Part shown: positions 23,001 through 30,563 of the stretch, piece by piece
Layout: each line of letters opens with the position of its first letter
How positions within the stretch are numbered: the first letter of the stretch is position 1
DNA from: Atriophallophorus winterbourni
Lineage: Eukaryota; Platyhelminthes; Trematoda; Plagiorchiida; Microphallidae
Assembly: GCA_013407085.1 (NCBI GenBank)
Contig: JACCGJ010001894.1
Coordinates: forward strand, 1-64,000
DNA length: 64,000 nucleotides
Direction: 5' to 3'
Notes under the pieces: model-generated
Told to the model about the DNA's origin: nothing
Database searches by the model: none
Seen by the model: the letters and a program-made list of their open reading frames with translations, nothing else
Made by a program: the position numbers and the translations under genes

Positions 23001-25404
23001 ATTGCCCAGTTTTTAGAGTAAACACTTACGGCGACAATACAAATGACCTCTATTTTCATTTACCGTTCATTCTAGCGGATGAACAAAGTTTGGCACTGAA
23101 GGTTTCTACAACTAATCATTTTGTTCGTTGATTCTAGTCCAAGCACTGAAGCGTTTTCGACTGGATATATTGAGTTGAAGAGGAAGTCTCGTTAGATTGT
23201 AGTAAGCAACGCTTTACTAATGGAAGATTGATTGTACAATAGCTGAAACGTAAATAACAGGAATTTAGTCAAAGGCATATAAAATGTATACCGTTCATTC
23301 TAGCGTCTCCCCACGCAGGCTGAATTTGATATTTTTCTGTCGTTTTCACGCAATACTTTTAACTGCTTATGGTGAATAGTCATCGCCACTAGTAAACTTC
23401 TTTTTATTCCGTTTAAACGGATCTTCCTTTGTATGAAAGCACAAGCCTGATCCAGGCAAAGTGCCGTACAGTCAAAGACTGCACGTGGGCTAAGATACTG
23501 TCAGGTTGCCCAGGCCTAGACAGATATGAGACAGAAATTAGAAATGGTATTGAGACTCCAGCGTGTTTCAGCATGCAGCTCACTACCGGTGGCCAATCAA
23601 TTTAGCACGGTTAGCCACACAGCACAGAAGTACTGCATGATTGCACATCCGTGCATCTCCTTTGTACAGAACACGAAATGCGTCATCCTGTCTGTTTCGT
23701 CCAGCAGTACCCTTGCCTTTCCATCGACGTTCAGTTCAGCTTCCATGCGACAAATATAGGCATTACCGGGATTGTTTCTTCCTTTGAATAACTCGAACGA
23801 TCTTGTCTGTCCCCCGTTTGCAGATTATCTACTACCGTAATGGTGAATGCATGGGCCCGGCGTTTGAGAATATTTACGCTGGTCTTTACTATCCTGCCAT
23901 TTCGATTTACCGATCCGCGACGGTCGCCGCGAATTTCGGTCCGAATTTTCGATACCCCCCAACTCTTTCGATAAAATGGCGCCCCGTAAGTTGCCGCGTT
24001 TGCTTTGTTTTTTTGCGCATTGCATTTTTATCCCGTTTCCAGTCTATAGGCCGTGTACTTGCACTCATTTTCTGTTGTATCGTGTCAGAATCAAGCAGAT
24101 ACTACGTGTGGGACACGGACAGCATGCAATTTGCCGCTGATCAACCGAGTAGTACTTATTGCTGGGAGAAGAAAATAACTGTATTCGTTTGAACGAATTT
24201 TCAGCTTGACAAAGGGCCAAGTAACATGAACCATTTAAGGCAGATAGAGAAACACTTAGAACTAAAACGGCAAGCACATTATACAATTGCATGTAAAATG
24301 CAGATTTTTTTAATAGTTTAACTGCATGTAATTTTACGATTTTTTCTTTTGTTTTTTGTAAAATGTGAAAAATAATGTGACACATAATAAACTACATTGG
24401 CACCACTGACTTCGGTTCGCAGCCATATCACTTAAAGTTTCCAGCCACCTAACACGGGGATCTTGTTGACATTCCCGGACAAACGAATACAACCCACTGA
24501 GCCCGGTGCAACGGTGCGTTTCTTCATTCCAGCTTGCTAAGTTATGAACTGGTCATCCGGTCATTTCTCCCAGCTTCAACCAAGCTCGGCGAACAAGGCG
24601 GTACGGTTATGAGGCGTTCTTAAACCATGTCCCAACCATTTCAACCGAGCAAGAATAGCCTTTCTCTCAGTCCTTGGCTTCTTGATCCTAACACCCGTTT
24701 ACAAAGATATTAACAACGCGATGCTGCCACCGAATGCGAGTAATGCATCACAGACAACGTGTATCAAAAACAAAAATACTACGGACATCTTCCACTCGGA
24801 TAGACGAGGTTTCGCAACGATAGAGAGGCTTGATACGCACGATTGCGTTGTTCGCTCGACTTAAACATCTAGTCGACACCCTAATGGCGAGGGTTAGCAA
24901 ACGTTAAACCCACTTTGCTTTAGATTTTGTCATCGACCAACCGCCATCATCGTTACAACTGCCGAGGTATGCGATGCTATCGACTAATTCTAAATTGACA
25001 TCACACACAATTAGATTTTGGAAAGGACCGCTGCAACACTGTTTAAGTGGTTTTATTGGACGACTCATTAGCCGAATTTTCTCTATCACGGTTATCTTTA
25101 TTTGACTTCTTTTGAATGTTTATGTGTGTGCTCAAAACTCAGGGTATGTCCGCTACTGCATTCATCGCGACAGTCTCGCCTCGCTAAAATTTCGCGCTTG
25201 TATGTAATCATTATCAATGATACCCGTTTTGAACAAAATATACGTATTTGCACGCTTTGTCACCACACACACTGTTTTTTGTTTCAGATGTGCGAGCGAT
25301 TAACCGGCACTATCGTGGAGCAGACTGTTGCCGATATGCTTCATCTCGTTGAGAATACAGGCTCAATTGAACAAGTTGTCAAGTCGTACTCTTCAGCTCA
25401 ATGA
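10983..25404 (+). CDS. ASH2L: ASH2L: core subunit of SET1/MLL histone H3K4 methyltransferase complexes (gene span, 5' end incomplete)
   Basis: Split gene. Exons read: ~10983-11051, 11085-11349, 11383-11448, ~11866-12415, 12490-12632, 14956-15123, 18093-18346, 20331-20423, 23824-23985, 25288-25404. All placed junctions are GT-AG, and phases agree wherever I could check both sides. The order matches ASH2L: atypical C4 zinc finger and winged-helix DNA-binding region, a basic low-complexity linker, a SPRY domain split over several exons, and the C-terminal DPY30-binding helix. Known role: with WDR5, RBBP5 and DPY30 it stimulates the SET1/MLL methyltransferases in the nucleus; SPRY contacts RBBP5. 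Unresolved: the start codon, and the join between 11448 and 11866, where the phases do not fit directly. A possible 57-nt exon lies at 11635-11691. The largest introns hold SINE-A copies, a retrozyme and RTE debris. Confidence 0.93.
11085..11349 (+). CDS. ASH2L: ASH2L exon: second half of zinc finger and winged helix
   Basis: Reads NSLPFLTAYHFMCKKCNPNN, then a winged-helix block with RKQANFAVMCQTALANLMW and YFSKERELIPFLEEFWEELT, matching the ASH2L DNA-binding region closely. It is separated from the preceding exon by a 33-nt GT-AG intron (11052-11084). Confidence 0.9.
11383..11448 (+). CDS. ASH2L: ASH2L short exon after the winged helix
   Basis: Follows a second 33-nt intron (11350-11382, GTAACT...TTCCAG). 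Because 33 is a multiple of three and contains no stop, retention would add 11 residues without breaking the frame. Ends in phase 0 at a strong donor GTAAGT. Confidence 0.65.
11866..12415 (+). CDS. ASH2L: ASH2L exon: linker with basic cluster
   Basis: Reads PNYLQDLGKMGPSYDRF, the conserved lead-in, then a Ser/Gly/Asn-rich linker with the basic patch WRKRKSPG (possible nuclear localisation signal) and ends VDHPFNKEGYR at a GTAATT donor in phase 2. The linker is longer and less conserved than the flanking domains, as usual for the family. The acceptor at 11865 is weak; 11764 is an alternative. Confidence 0.85.
12490..12632 (+). CDS. ASH2L: ASH2L exon: start of the SPRY module
   Basis: Reads YILVELDKHASGRKLWDDCE, then AGKPIPGLFYRVYLSPKVVL and SAIDR, the conserved entry to the ASH2L SPRY domain. 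A 1-base phase at its end is completed by the exon at 14956. Confidence 0.92.
12972..13205 (+). repeat. SINE-A copy in ASH2L intron, near full length
   Basis: CACGGATGTACAATCGTG start, intact hairpin blocks, and an (ATA)n-type tail (AATAATAATAAT) instead of CATAC. Confidence 0.8.
13362..13560 (+). repeat. SINE-A copy in ASH2L intron, diverged
   Basis: TAACCGTGTTAAATTGATTT, GAGCTGCATGCGGAAA and TGACTGTGCGGCACTTTGCC follow in family order. Confidence 0.6.
14452..14490 (-). ncRNA. Degenerate hammerhead ribozyme relic
   Basis: The minus strand reads ATGACGAC, a short stem-loop, then GAAACCGG and TTGTGG. The first core base C3 is changed to A, so this copy should not cleave. It sits directly beside the next SINE-A copy. 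Confidence 0.45.
14507..14697 (-). repeat. SINE-A copy in ASH2L intron
   Basis: ACATGTATGTATAAAATCAC tail at left, AGCCTTATCCAGGCAGTG, and AGAAGTACTGCGGGTT at right; the central hairpin is partly deleted. Confidence 0.65.
14956..15123 (+). CDS. ASH2L: ASH2L exon: SPRY domain, first strands
   Basis: Reads FNLKLNESQLILTGDKGYSM then ARATHGVHQGAWYFEATIVE and RIGWAQPP. These are the best-conserved SPRY motifs of ASH2L (GDKGYSM, GAWYFE, GWAQP). The acceptor CTTGTAG and donor GTAAGT are strong. Confidence 0.95.
15214..15262 (-). ncRNA. Hammerhead ribozyme, intact core (type I, minimal stem III)
   Basis: On the minus strand: CCCTAC, CTGATGA (15246-15252), stem-loop GTGC-AAATA-GCAC, GAAA (15229-15232), palindromic ACCGGT, C, then GTGGGG. 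Stem I is CCCTAC/GTGGGG (six pairs, one G-U), stem II is GTGC/GCAC, and stem III is three pairs from ACC/GGT. All core positions are present; cleavage is predicted after the C complementary to 15223. The very short stem III suggests activity as a dimer, as described for Penelope-like and animal retrozyme hammerheads. Confidence 0.8.
15437..15484 (-). ncRNA. Hammerhead ribozyme, second copy with damaged core
   Basis: CTGAGGA at 15469-15475 still fits CUGANGA, and stems I and III are kept, but the GAAA box reads AAAA (G12 to A) and stem II is altered. Cleavage is expected to be lost or very weak. Confidence 0.7.
15976..16202 (+). repeat. SINE-A copy in ASH2L intron, near full length
   Basis: GTGCAGTACTTCTGTGCTGT start, all internal blocks, and a CATACATCATACATACATAC tail. 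Confidence 0.8.
16234..16445 (+). repeat. Dispersed repeat shared with 49498-49718
   Basis: Blocks such as GGGGTGAGGTCTCTACACCT, ATGCATTCAATCAAGTGTTG and CATCATAACAAGCTTTCCTG recur in the same order and orientation at 49498-49718, where an RTE C-terminal fragment follows. It is probably RTE-derived. Confidence 0.55.
16586..16790 (+). repeat. SINE-A copy in ASH2L intron with (CATAC)n tail
   Basis: Starts at GTGTGGCTAACATCGTG; both hairpin arms GGTAGTGAG and CTCACTACC are perfect; the tail is CATACCATACCATAC. Confidence 0.8.
17058..17545 (+). repeat. SINE-A copy split by unrelated sequence
   Basis: The 5' block GAATGTGCAATCGTGCAGTA is at 17062-17105, and the remainder (GGGCTAAATTGATTTGTCAC to CGGGCTTGTCACTTCA) at 17410-17545. 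The 300 bases between are not SINE-A, so this is either an interrupted copy or two partial copies. Confidence 0.5.
17668..17886 (-). repeat. SINE-A copy in ASH2L intron, near full length
   Basis: AGCACAAGCCTGATCCAGGC to AGGATTGTACATCCGTG with all blocks in order. Confidence 0.8.
18093..18346 (+). CDS. ASH2L: ASH2L exon: SPRY middle with acidic insert
   Basis: Reads NLHAPCGYDKFGYSWRS, then HFTDSGYGKNDVIGCLIILP, a Ser/Glu-rich insert (about 25 residues), and VFLPPSYKDK at the donor GTAAGT. GYDKFGYSWRS and the SGYG block are hallmarks of ASH2L SPRY. The phase joins correctly to both neighbours. Confidence 0.95.
19655..20075 (+). repeat. SINE-A fragments (two partial copies)
   Basis: 19655-19790 holds TCATATCTATTTAGGCCTGG to CATCAGGCTTGCGCTTTCAT. 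19905-20075 holds a weaker copy with CACGCTGGAGTTTTATCA and GTCTATGACTGAGGCGCTTT. Confidence 0.5.
20331..20423 (+). CDS. ASH2L: ASH2L exon: SPRY continuation
   Basis: Reads PLVRFRTSYYFEEKDEPSKA then EKFLTPLPGSK. YFEEKD is the family signature. 31 whole codons between CTTCGCAG and GTGAGT. Confidence 0.93.
20693..20866 (+). repeat. SINE-A copy with internal deletion
   Basis: CGGATGTGCAAATGCGCAGT start and GCAGGCTTGTGCTTTCATAC end; the hairpin-arm segment is deleted. Confidence 0.6.
22069..22255 (+). repeat. Direct repeat unit 1 (pair with 23080-23290)
   Basis: AGTTTGGCACTTAAG, ACTGAAGCGTTTTTGACTGG, AGGAAGTCTCGTTAGATTG and AATCAAAGGCATACAAAA recur about 1 kb downstream in the same order. Confidence 0.7.
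22380..22540 (-). repeat. SINE-A copy, inverted pair with 22570
   Basis: CACAAGTCTGCATCCAGGCA to CAGCATGCAGTTTTG. It faces the next copy only ~30 bases away, so the two could form a long hairpin in the pre-mRNA. Confidence 0.65.
22570..22770 (+). repeat. SINE-A copy with CATACCATACC tail
   Basis: GTGCGGCTAACATCGTGC to GCTTGTGCTTTCATACCATA with few changes. Confidence 0.8.
23080..23290 (+). repeat. Direct repeat unit 2 with ~30-bp insertion
   Basis: Same blocks as 22069-22255, with an extra segment AGTAAGCAACGCTTTACTA and following bases between two AGATTG motifs. Confidence 0.7.
23432..23665 (-). repeat. SINE-A copy, near full length
   Basis: TATGAAAGCACAAGCCTGAT to GATTGCACATCCGTGCAT; a good reference copy for the family. 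Confidence 0.85.
23824..23985 (+). CDS. ASH2L: ASH2L exon: last SPRY strands
   Basis: Reads IIYYRNGECMGPAFENIYAG, LYYPAISIYRSATVAANFGP and NFRYPPTLSIKWRP. These match the ASH2L end of SPRY (YKNG, YFPAISLY, NFGP, YPP). 54 whole codons. Confidence 0.95.
24420..25045 (-). pseudogene. RTE-like LINE C-terminal fragment in last ASH2L intron
   Basis: The minus strand reads LELVDSIAYLGSCNDDGG (RT thumb motif) and further on ARLKWLGHGLRTPHNRTAL (RTE C-terminal block), with many stops and shifts between. It is antisense to ASH2L. Confidence 0.7.
25288..25404 (+). CDS. ASH2L: ASH2L terminal exon with DPY30-binding helix
   Basis: Reads MCERLTGTIVEQTVADMLHL, VENTGSIEQVVKSYSSAQ, then TGA. The amphipathic stretch TIVEQTVADMLHLVE corresponds to the C-terminal ASH2L helix that docks on the DPY30 dimer. 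The acceptor TTTGTTTCAG is strong. Confidence 0.93.
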   Translation: MCERLTGTIVEQTVADMLHLVENTGSIEQVVKSYSSAQ

Positions 25405-25482
25405 GTAACACTCGTTCTTTCTCCGGCGCCCATTTTGTTTACCCATTTATTGTACAGCGTTATTTTCATATCGTGTTATAAA

Positions 25483-25492
25483 AATAAATAAA
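25483..25492 (+). promoter_or_regulatory. Polyadenylation signals of ASH2L
   Basis: Overlapping AATAAA hexamers at 25483-25488 and 25487-25492, about 80 nt after the stop codon. Confidence 0.7.
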
Positions 25493-25540
25493 CGTTTCAT
25501 ACGTTACTTGGGTTTTTACGGGACAACCGTGCATCTTTGA

Positions 25541-25735
25541 AGCAAAGAGAATGGCTCGCCACACATGCTAAAAGCCATAGTAGTATGCAAGGAAAATCTG
25601 TAAAACGATACAGACCTGTGTATTCCTTCGAATTCTTGAGGTGTTATTTACCACTAACAACTAATTGTTTCGATTGAACATTCTTCCTGGTATTTCTCTT
25701 TCGATGCACATTGCAGAGATGCGATTTATGAAGCG
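25541..25735 (+). repeat. Direct repeat unit (pair with 26678-26832)
   Basis: ATGGCTCGCCACACATGCTA, TATTCCTTCGAATTCTTGAG, ATTTACCACTAACAACTAAT and CTTTCGATGCACATTGCAGA recur ~1.1 kb downstream in order, with small indels. Confidence 0.75.
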
Positions 25736-26677
25736 TTAACCTGAATTCGCTCTTATGCCACCCCGAACACCGATTTTGTACTTTCTTTCGTACGTGTGGG
25801 CAGAAAAATGGCTACCGTTATTTCACTCGGTGAAAATATTTTTTAACGGTAGTCTTTGTGTCATTGTGTTAAACTCACTGTGAAATTATTTGAACGCCTC
25901 CGATGACTGTGCAAGATATGGATGGGATAACTGATCAATAAAGCGAACACAACATGGCCTGACTTGACGTGCTAGTTTGAAGGAAGCCTTCTCAAGTTTA
26001 ATCGCGATCGGTCAAATTATGGTTTGTAGCCCACGTCGTCAGTGGGGTGGTGGACCGAAGACCTACGTCAGGTGGGTGATATGCAATTCGGGTGAGCTCG
26101 ACAAAGACGGAAACTCATTCCAATTCTTTCATTGTGAACTTCAAATATTTCGAATGCTGTTACCGATAAGTTATTCTGTTCCTTAACAGGCCGTTGTGGT
26201 CCACATGGCCAGTGCATGTCTACGGTTTCTATAACACGAAGCTGTGCAGGCGATATGATTTAATTTGCTCAGCTGGATGTCAGATATATCCCCGACTAAT
26301 TTTTGGCACCTATTATGCTTGTAGGGTCTAGGTTATGCGTATTTTCCGAAATGTTATCAAAGAAGTCACTGTGGCGTTTCCCATCCTCGTCTCAGATCGT
26401 CTGAAAGCCGCACGATTATATGTGGTGAACTAGACCTAGACAAAACGGTTTTGGCTTCCTTACTCGCTGTTTATTACCGGTTGCAATGTACAAGCTGGAG
26501 CCGATGCTGACTCGTGCATTTGGTTAATTACTGGTTTGGGCTTATCTCGTAAATTTCCTCTTGGTGAAACGCAGGAATTTCAGCAAGTAAATGAATGCTC
26601 AGTATATGGACCGTCAGCATTTACCTGTCATCTCCAGTACCCGCTCAACCGAAAGCTTCTGTAATGATTATCGTACT

Positions 26678-26832
26678 TGCCAAGAGTATGGCTCGCCGCA
26701 TATACTAAAAGACAATATAGACCTGCGTATTCCTTCGAATTCTTGAAGTCTTATTTACCACTAACAACTAATCGTTTCGATTGAACATCCTGGTATTTCT
26801 CTTTCGATGCACATTGCAGAGATGGGGTTTAT
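26678..26832 (+). repeat. Direct repeat unit (pair with 25541-25735)
   Basis: Second copy, missing about 30 internal bases; it lies between ASH2L and the neuropeptide gene. Confidence 0.75.
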
Positions 26833-27591
26833 CAAAAGGAGAGAAAATCAAGAATCAGTAATCTGGAAATTCACGATGCGTTGACTAAGTGCAATACCCG
26901 GACGTTTTCACAATTTTTTTAGGAACTCAGTAAGTTTTATGGTAGAAAAAGCAATGAGTGACAGAAAACCACAGGATGACAAGGCGTATAGAATAAAAAT
27001 GTAAAATCTTCGAATAAATAAGGAAAGTAGCATTCCGGGTTGTCATGTATTCATCGAGCTTTGAAGCGAAATCCTCATCTGATTCCGATCGTGTGTTTAG
27101 TAGATCCAAACACAACATCATGATGGTAAACGTTCAAGTTGTAAAACCTACATGTAAAATGTTTTAGGAATTTATTCGAAGAGAATTATTTACTTCATTT
27201 TGCTTTGCCGATAACAACCATGAGCTCTCATATATATACCAAGTTTATGATAAGAACGCTCATTTCACGTCTACTGTTTATTTTAACAATCAGAATGTAA
27301 GCGACAACCCCGTTCTATCCCCAAGCTGTATTGAGCTTTTCAGATAATTTTCTCAATTACTTTCAATCTTTCCCCGTTGTTTTTCAGTGTTATTTTTGCT
27401 AATTGCCCACAAACGATTTTGATACCATCACACCATTGATATCAAGCATCTTCTTCTCGGTCAAGTCCAAAATATACTTCAGAGCATGGTTGCCCCATTT
27501 TCCATGATATTTTCTGTTAGGTTAACGTGAATTCACTCGCTCCCAGCAGAAATGTTTTCTACTCTCGTGAGCAACGTGGGCGTTTCATTGG

Positions 27592-27654
27592 CCAATAACT
27601 CTCAAGCATAAGATGATTCGCGGGCTGTTTCGGATTGTACTGATTTATAAATTA
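27592..27654 (+). promoter_or_regulatory. Candidate promoter of the neuropeptide precursor
   Basis: GGCCAAT near 27590 and TTTATAAATT near 27645-27654 stand ~110 and ~55 nt before the ATG, a plausible CCAAT/TATA arrangement for a short 5' UTR. Trans-splicing in flatworms could also set the mRNA start. Confidence 0.35.
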
Positions 27655-27704
27655 TTTTGTGTATCTCCACTTTGTCCCTCGGTGTCTGGACATCACGCGT
27701 GATT

Positions 27705-27953
27705 ATGTTTACCGCGAGACTTCTCTTGTTTTTCTGCCTTTGCTCCGTGTTACACGTGAAGTTCACTTATTCAATGTCTCTGGAAGATCCAGATGGATAT
27801 CAATGGCCTACTGACGAGCAATCGCGAGAATATCCGGACTGGTACAAACGCTCCTACTTGCTAGATACACGGCTTGGAAAAAGGAGAATGCCCAACGGAT
27901 TGGCAAGGCATGCCGCCAAGCGTCTGTACCTACTGGATGGTAGACTTGGATAG
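27705..27953 (+). CDS. Secreted neuropeptide precursor with two predicted -RL-amide octapeptides
   Basis: 82 residues from ATG 27705. Residues 1 to about 23 are a typical signal peptide (MFTARLLLFFCLCSVLH, then hydrophobic/small residues). An acidic, aromatic propeptide follows and ends at a Lys-Arg site. Then come SYLLDTRLG, Lys-Arg, an 11-residue spacer (RMPNGLARHAA), Lys-Arg, LYLLDGRLG and the stop. Each repeat ends in Gly before a dibasic site or the C-terminus, the substrate for PAL/PHM amidation, giving SYLLDTRL-NH2 and LYLLDGRL-NH2. Paired, similar, amidated repeats between Lys-Arg sites are diagnostic of a neuropeptide precursor for regulated secretion. The gene is intronless in its coding part, with AATAAA 60 nt after the stop. 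I do not recognise a named family; the -RL-amide end is only broadly like some flatworm and mollusc peptides. Confidence 0.88.
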   Translation: MFTARLLLFFCLCSVLHVKFTYSMSLEDPDGYQWPTDEQSREYPDWYKRSYLLDTRLGKRRMPNGLARHAAKRLYLLDGRLG

Positions 27954-28012
27954 ATGTTATTTATGCGGACAGAACAATTAATTTCACCTATGATTGTGGT
28001 ATTTTCTTCTCG

Positions 28013-28018
28013 AATAAA
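28013..28018 (+). promoter_or_regulatory. Polyadenylation signal of the neuropeptide gene
   Basis: AATAAA 60 nt after the TAG stop; it supports a compact complete transcription unit. Confidence 0.75.
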
Positions 28019-28029
28019 GCGAGCACATT

Positions 28030-30430
28030 GCAATATATTCAGTCTATCGGCTTTTGGGTAAGATATTACATGGGATGAATGGATGTACTTATATTTATTT
28101 TATAATTAGGTAATTTTTTCATCTGCGACAAGATTTAGGTGCGATTCTATTATTTTTAGGTTTGCTCAAGCTAACGTGAAAATTGATTAAAGGTAATTAA
28201 TATATTACACGTCAATCCGGAATAAAGCTTATTCATTCTTGGAATCTTATCAATAGCGGGTGGTTAATATTGAGTTCAATTTATTTCTTGACTCCTACCA
28301 AATTCTTGCTTCGTTACAGATGTTGTTACACCATATTTTCTGGCCTTTTAAGATTTCGCTGAATCAATATTTTGGTGTTTCATCTTCTCTTTTTAGTTTC
28401 ATGGCTTTTTCTTGTACATCGGTGGTAGCAAACAAGGTGAACGCTCACATGAGCCGTCAGCATTAACCCCAGCAATTTCTCTGTTTTTGTTCACCCCATA
28501 TAATTTGCGATGTGGTTTTACAACAAATAAACGATTCACAAACGAATACAAAACCAGTTCCGATACGACTTTTCTATCCCTTACGTGTTTTCTTTGTGCC
28601 AGGTAGTACTGAATACTGAAAAACAGACGAAAGCACTCAGATGGACATGTAAAATTTAATATAGTGTTTCGAACATATACCTACTATTTTATTAATTATT
28701 ATTACTATTCAGAGCCTTCTCGCATACTTTATCAGACAGACCTTTAAATTCTACTTTACTTGGAACCGCGTGTTTTCGGTAAAATCTCCTAAGAATATTT
28801 CTACTGAATTCATTTTTCCTTGCTCAACCTGCTTGCTCAACTTTCCTTGCTCTCTATTCGACGATGTGAATGTGGATGTTTGTGTATTGTACTTCCCTCA
28901 TCTTCGTTTAACTCAAGACATATTGTTTCGTCTTAAAACAATCAACTAGTTTTTGTTCGCTACGCATTCTGGCAAAGTCTCCCGTGTCTACGTTTTTCCC
29001 TTGAATTCACATCTTGATTAAAACATTCGCTTCACGCAAATGTCCTTTTGTAAGCGGTTTGTCTTTGTCTGACTACCTTTAAGGTGACTAATTTTATTTG
29101 CGAGTTCATTCGTTTGTAAATGTTGGACGAACTTTTGCTCGAACATTAGCAATTTTAATGCACGAGTAAATTGCCCTTAAGGGAATCGCGGTAAACATTG
29201 TCGTTAAATTACCCGACTCTGTTATTGTCTGTAACATTTCTGGGACAATCATTCGGAGTGTTCGCTAATTTTTTAACAAAATGTCAAGGAATTCAAATTA
29301 GCTTACCGTGATAAACACCGGTTGTCGTGACCATCGCTCAATAGCATTACAGTATAACCGGTTGGTCATGCCAAACTTATCCGACGATAGCTTACACACA
29401 GCTTGTTTACTGATATTTTAATTTTTCAGCTTTAAGCAAGAGATTGGTTGATCGCTTGTAGTCGCTGCGTTTTTCTCCCGAATTTCTCTTTCGTTTATTG
29501 GGTCTGAATCTTCTCATTAGTTAGTGGTGTGCGAATTTCAAATCGAGAAGGCGGTAGTTCAAAATTCTTGCGTGATTACACCTTTTGAAAAATGTGCTCA
29601 AAAACCTATCTGCAATCATACTCGGGTGCGAAGAGGATACCGAAAAAAATCAGAAAAAAATCTGGTACTTTGCAAAGTGAAGAAACCGTATCATCTGCAC
29701 CGCTTCATGCTGGCGAAATCGAAAACCGTTTCGATATGAAAGACATTAAGAAAAGACCTTCTAATCGGTAGACATCCATGAACTCACTAGTTTCTTGTTG
29801 GTAATTCAAATAATTAATCAAGTCTCTCAAATCACTGTATCTTTCCATGTTAGGGAATATGAATTTTATTGCCTGTTCTCACTTGAAACATTTCGCTTAA
29901 CGTGATATTTTAAGAAATGATTTCGAGATGTACCATTCAATTTTCCAGATTGTCCAGTACTAATGAACGGACAATAGATCGAAGGAAGCAACCTCATTAG
30001 GCTGCAACCTAGGTACTAGAATTGATTATCAGAACGATCTCTTAATCTAATTTCATAAGAATAGCTTAATTCAACGTAGATAAATTTAGAAAAGAAGAAT
30101 AAGTTCTGCATGTATTGAAACCTTGAATTTTTCGTTCTCGTGAAAGCTTTGATGAATAAAGCCGTCATACTGAAAATATCACGAGGCGATTTCAACAATA
30201 CATGTGCATTATAAACGATAACGGATTGGAAGCGTTCCGCATTCACAACTCTGCTTTCTTGAAACCAACAAAGCAATCCAAAATGGGAGTAGATTCTGGC
30301 GAAGCGACATCCGTTCTCAGATAGTCTCGTGAATAAAAATAACTTCAGGATTAAGATTACTTATTTTTCCTGATCCAATTGACGAGAATGCATGATTTCA
30401 GGTCAATCTCAACTCTCTCGGTATCTAATG
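28030..30430. other. AT-rich intergenic DNA, nothing recognised
   Basis: No exon-like block, SINE-A copy or RNA gene seen. The open stretch 29524-29739 lacks recognisable protein features. Confidence 0.5.
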
Positions 30431-30447
30431 AAAATTAGTATGCATGT

Positions 30448-30550
30448 GTATAAAACACATTTGCGTGCATCTCCTTCACACAAAACACCCCACGACCGGT
30501 TTCGTGCTGTTTGCACTCATCAGGTAGGAACGAAACCGGTCGTGGGGTGT
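30448..30550 (-). mobile_element. Short hammerhead element with snap-back palindrome and 13-nt target-site duplication
   Basis: 103 bp between perfect 13-nt repeats TTAGTATGCATGT (30435-30447 and 30551-30563). Arms of 20 nt at 30485-30504 and 30531-30550 are exact inverted copies of the ribozyme 3' part, so the insert folds back on itself. Its 3' half (minus strand) resembles the end of the element at 15183-15507. Confidence 0.8.
30485..30532 (-). ncRNA. Hammerhead ribozyme, intact core
   Basis: Minus strand: TCCTAC, CTGATGA (30517-30523), GTGC-AAACA-GCAC, GAAA, ACCGGTC, GTGGGG. All core bases are present and stems I and II pair. The adjoining inverted arm could compete with ribozyme folding. 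Confidence 0.78.
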
Positions 30551-30563
30551 TTAGTATGCATGT

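Noticed and set aside
23803..24192. Continuous coding through 23986-24192 after the ASH2L SPRY exon
   Set aside because: Open by chance beyond a consensus GTAAGT donor; the conserved C-terminus is encoded at 25288-25404.
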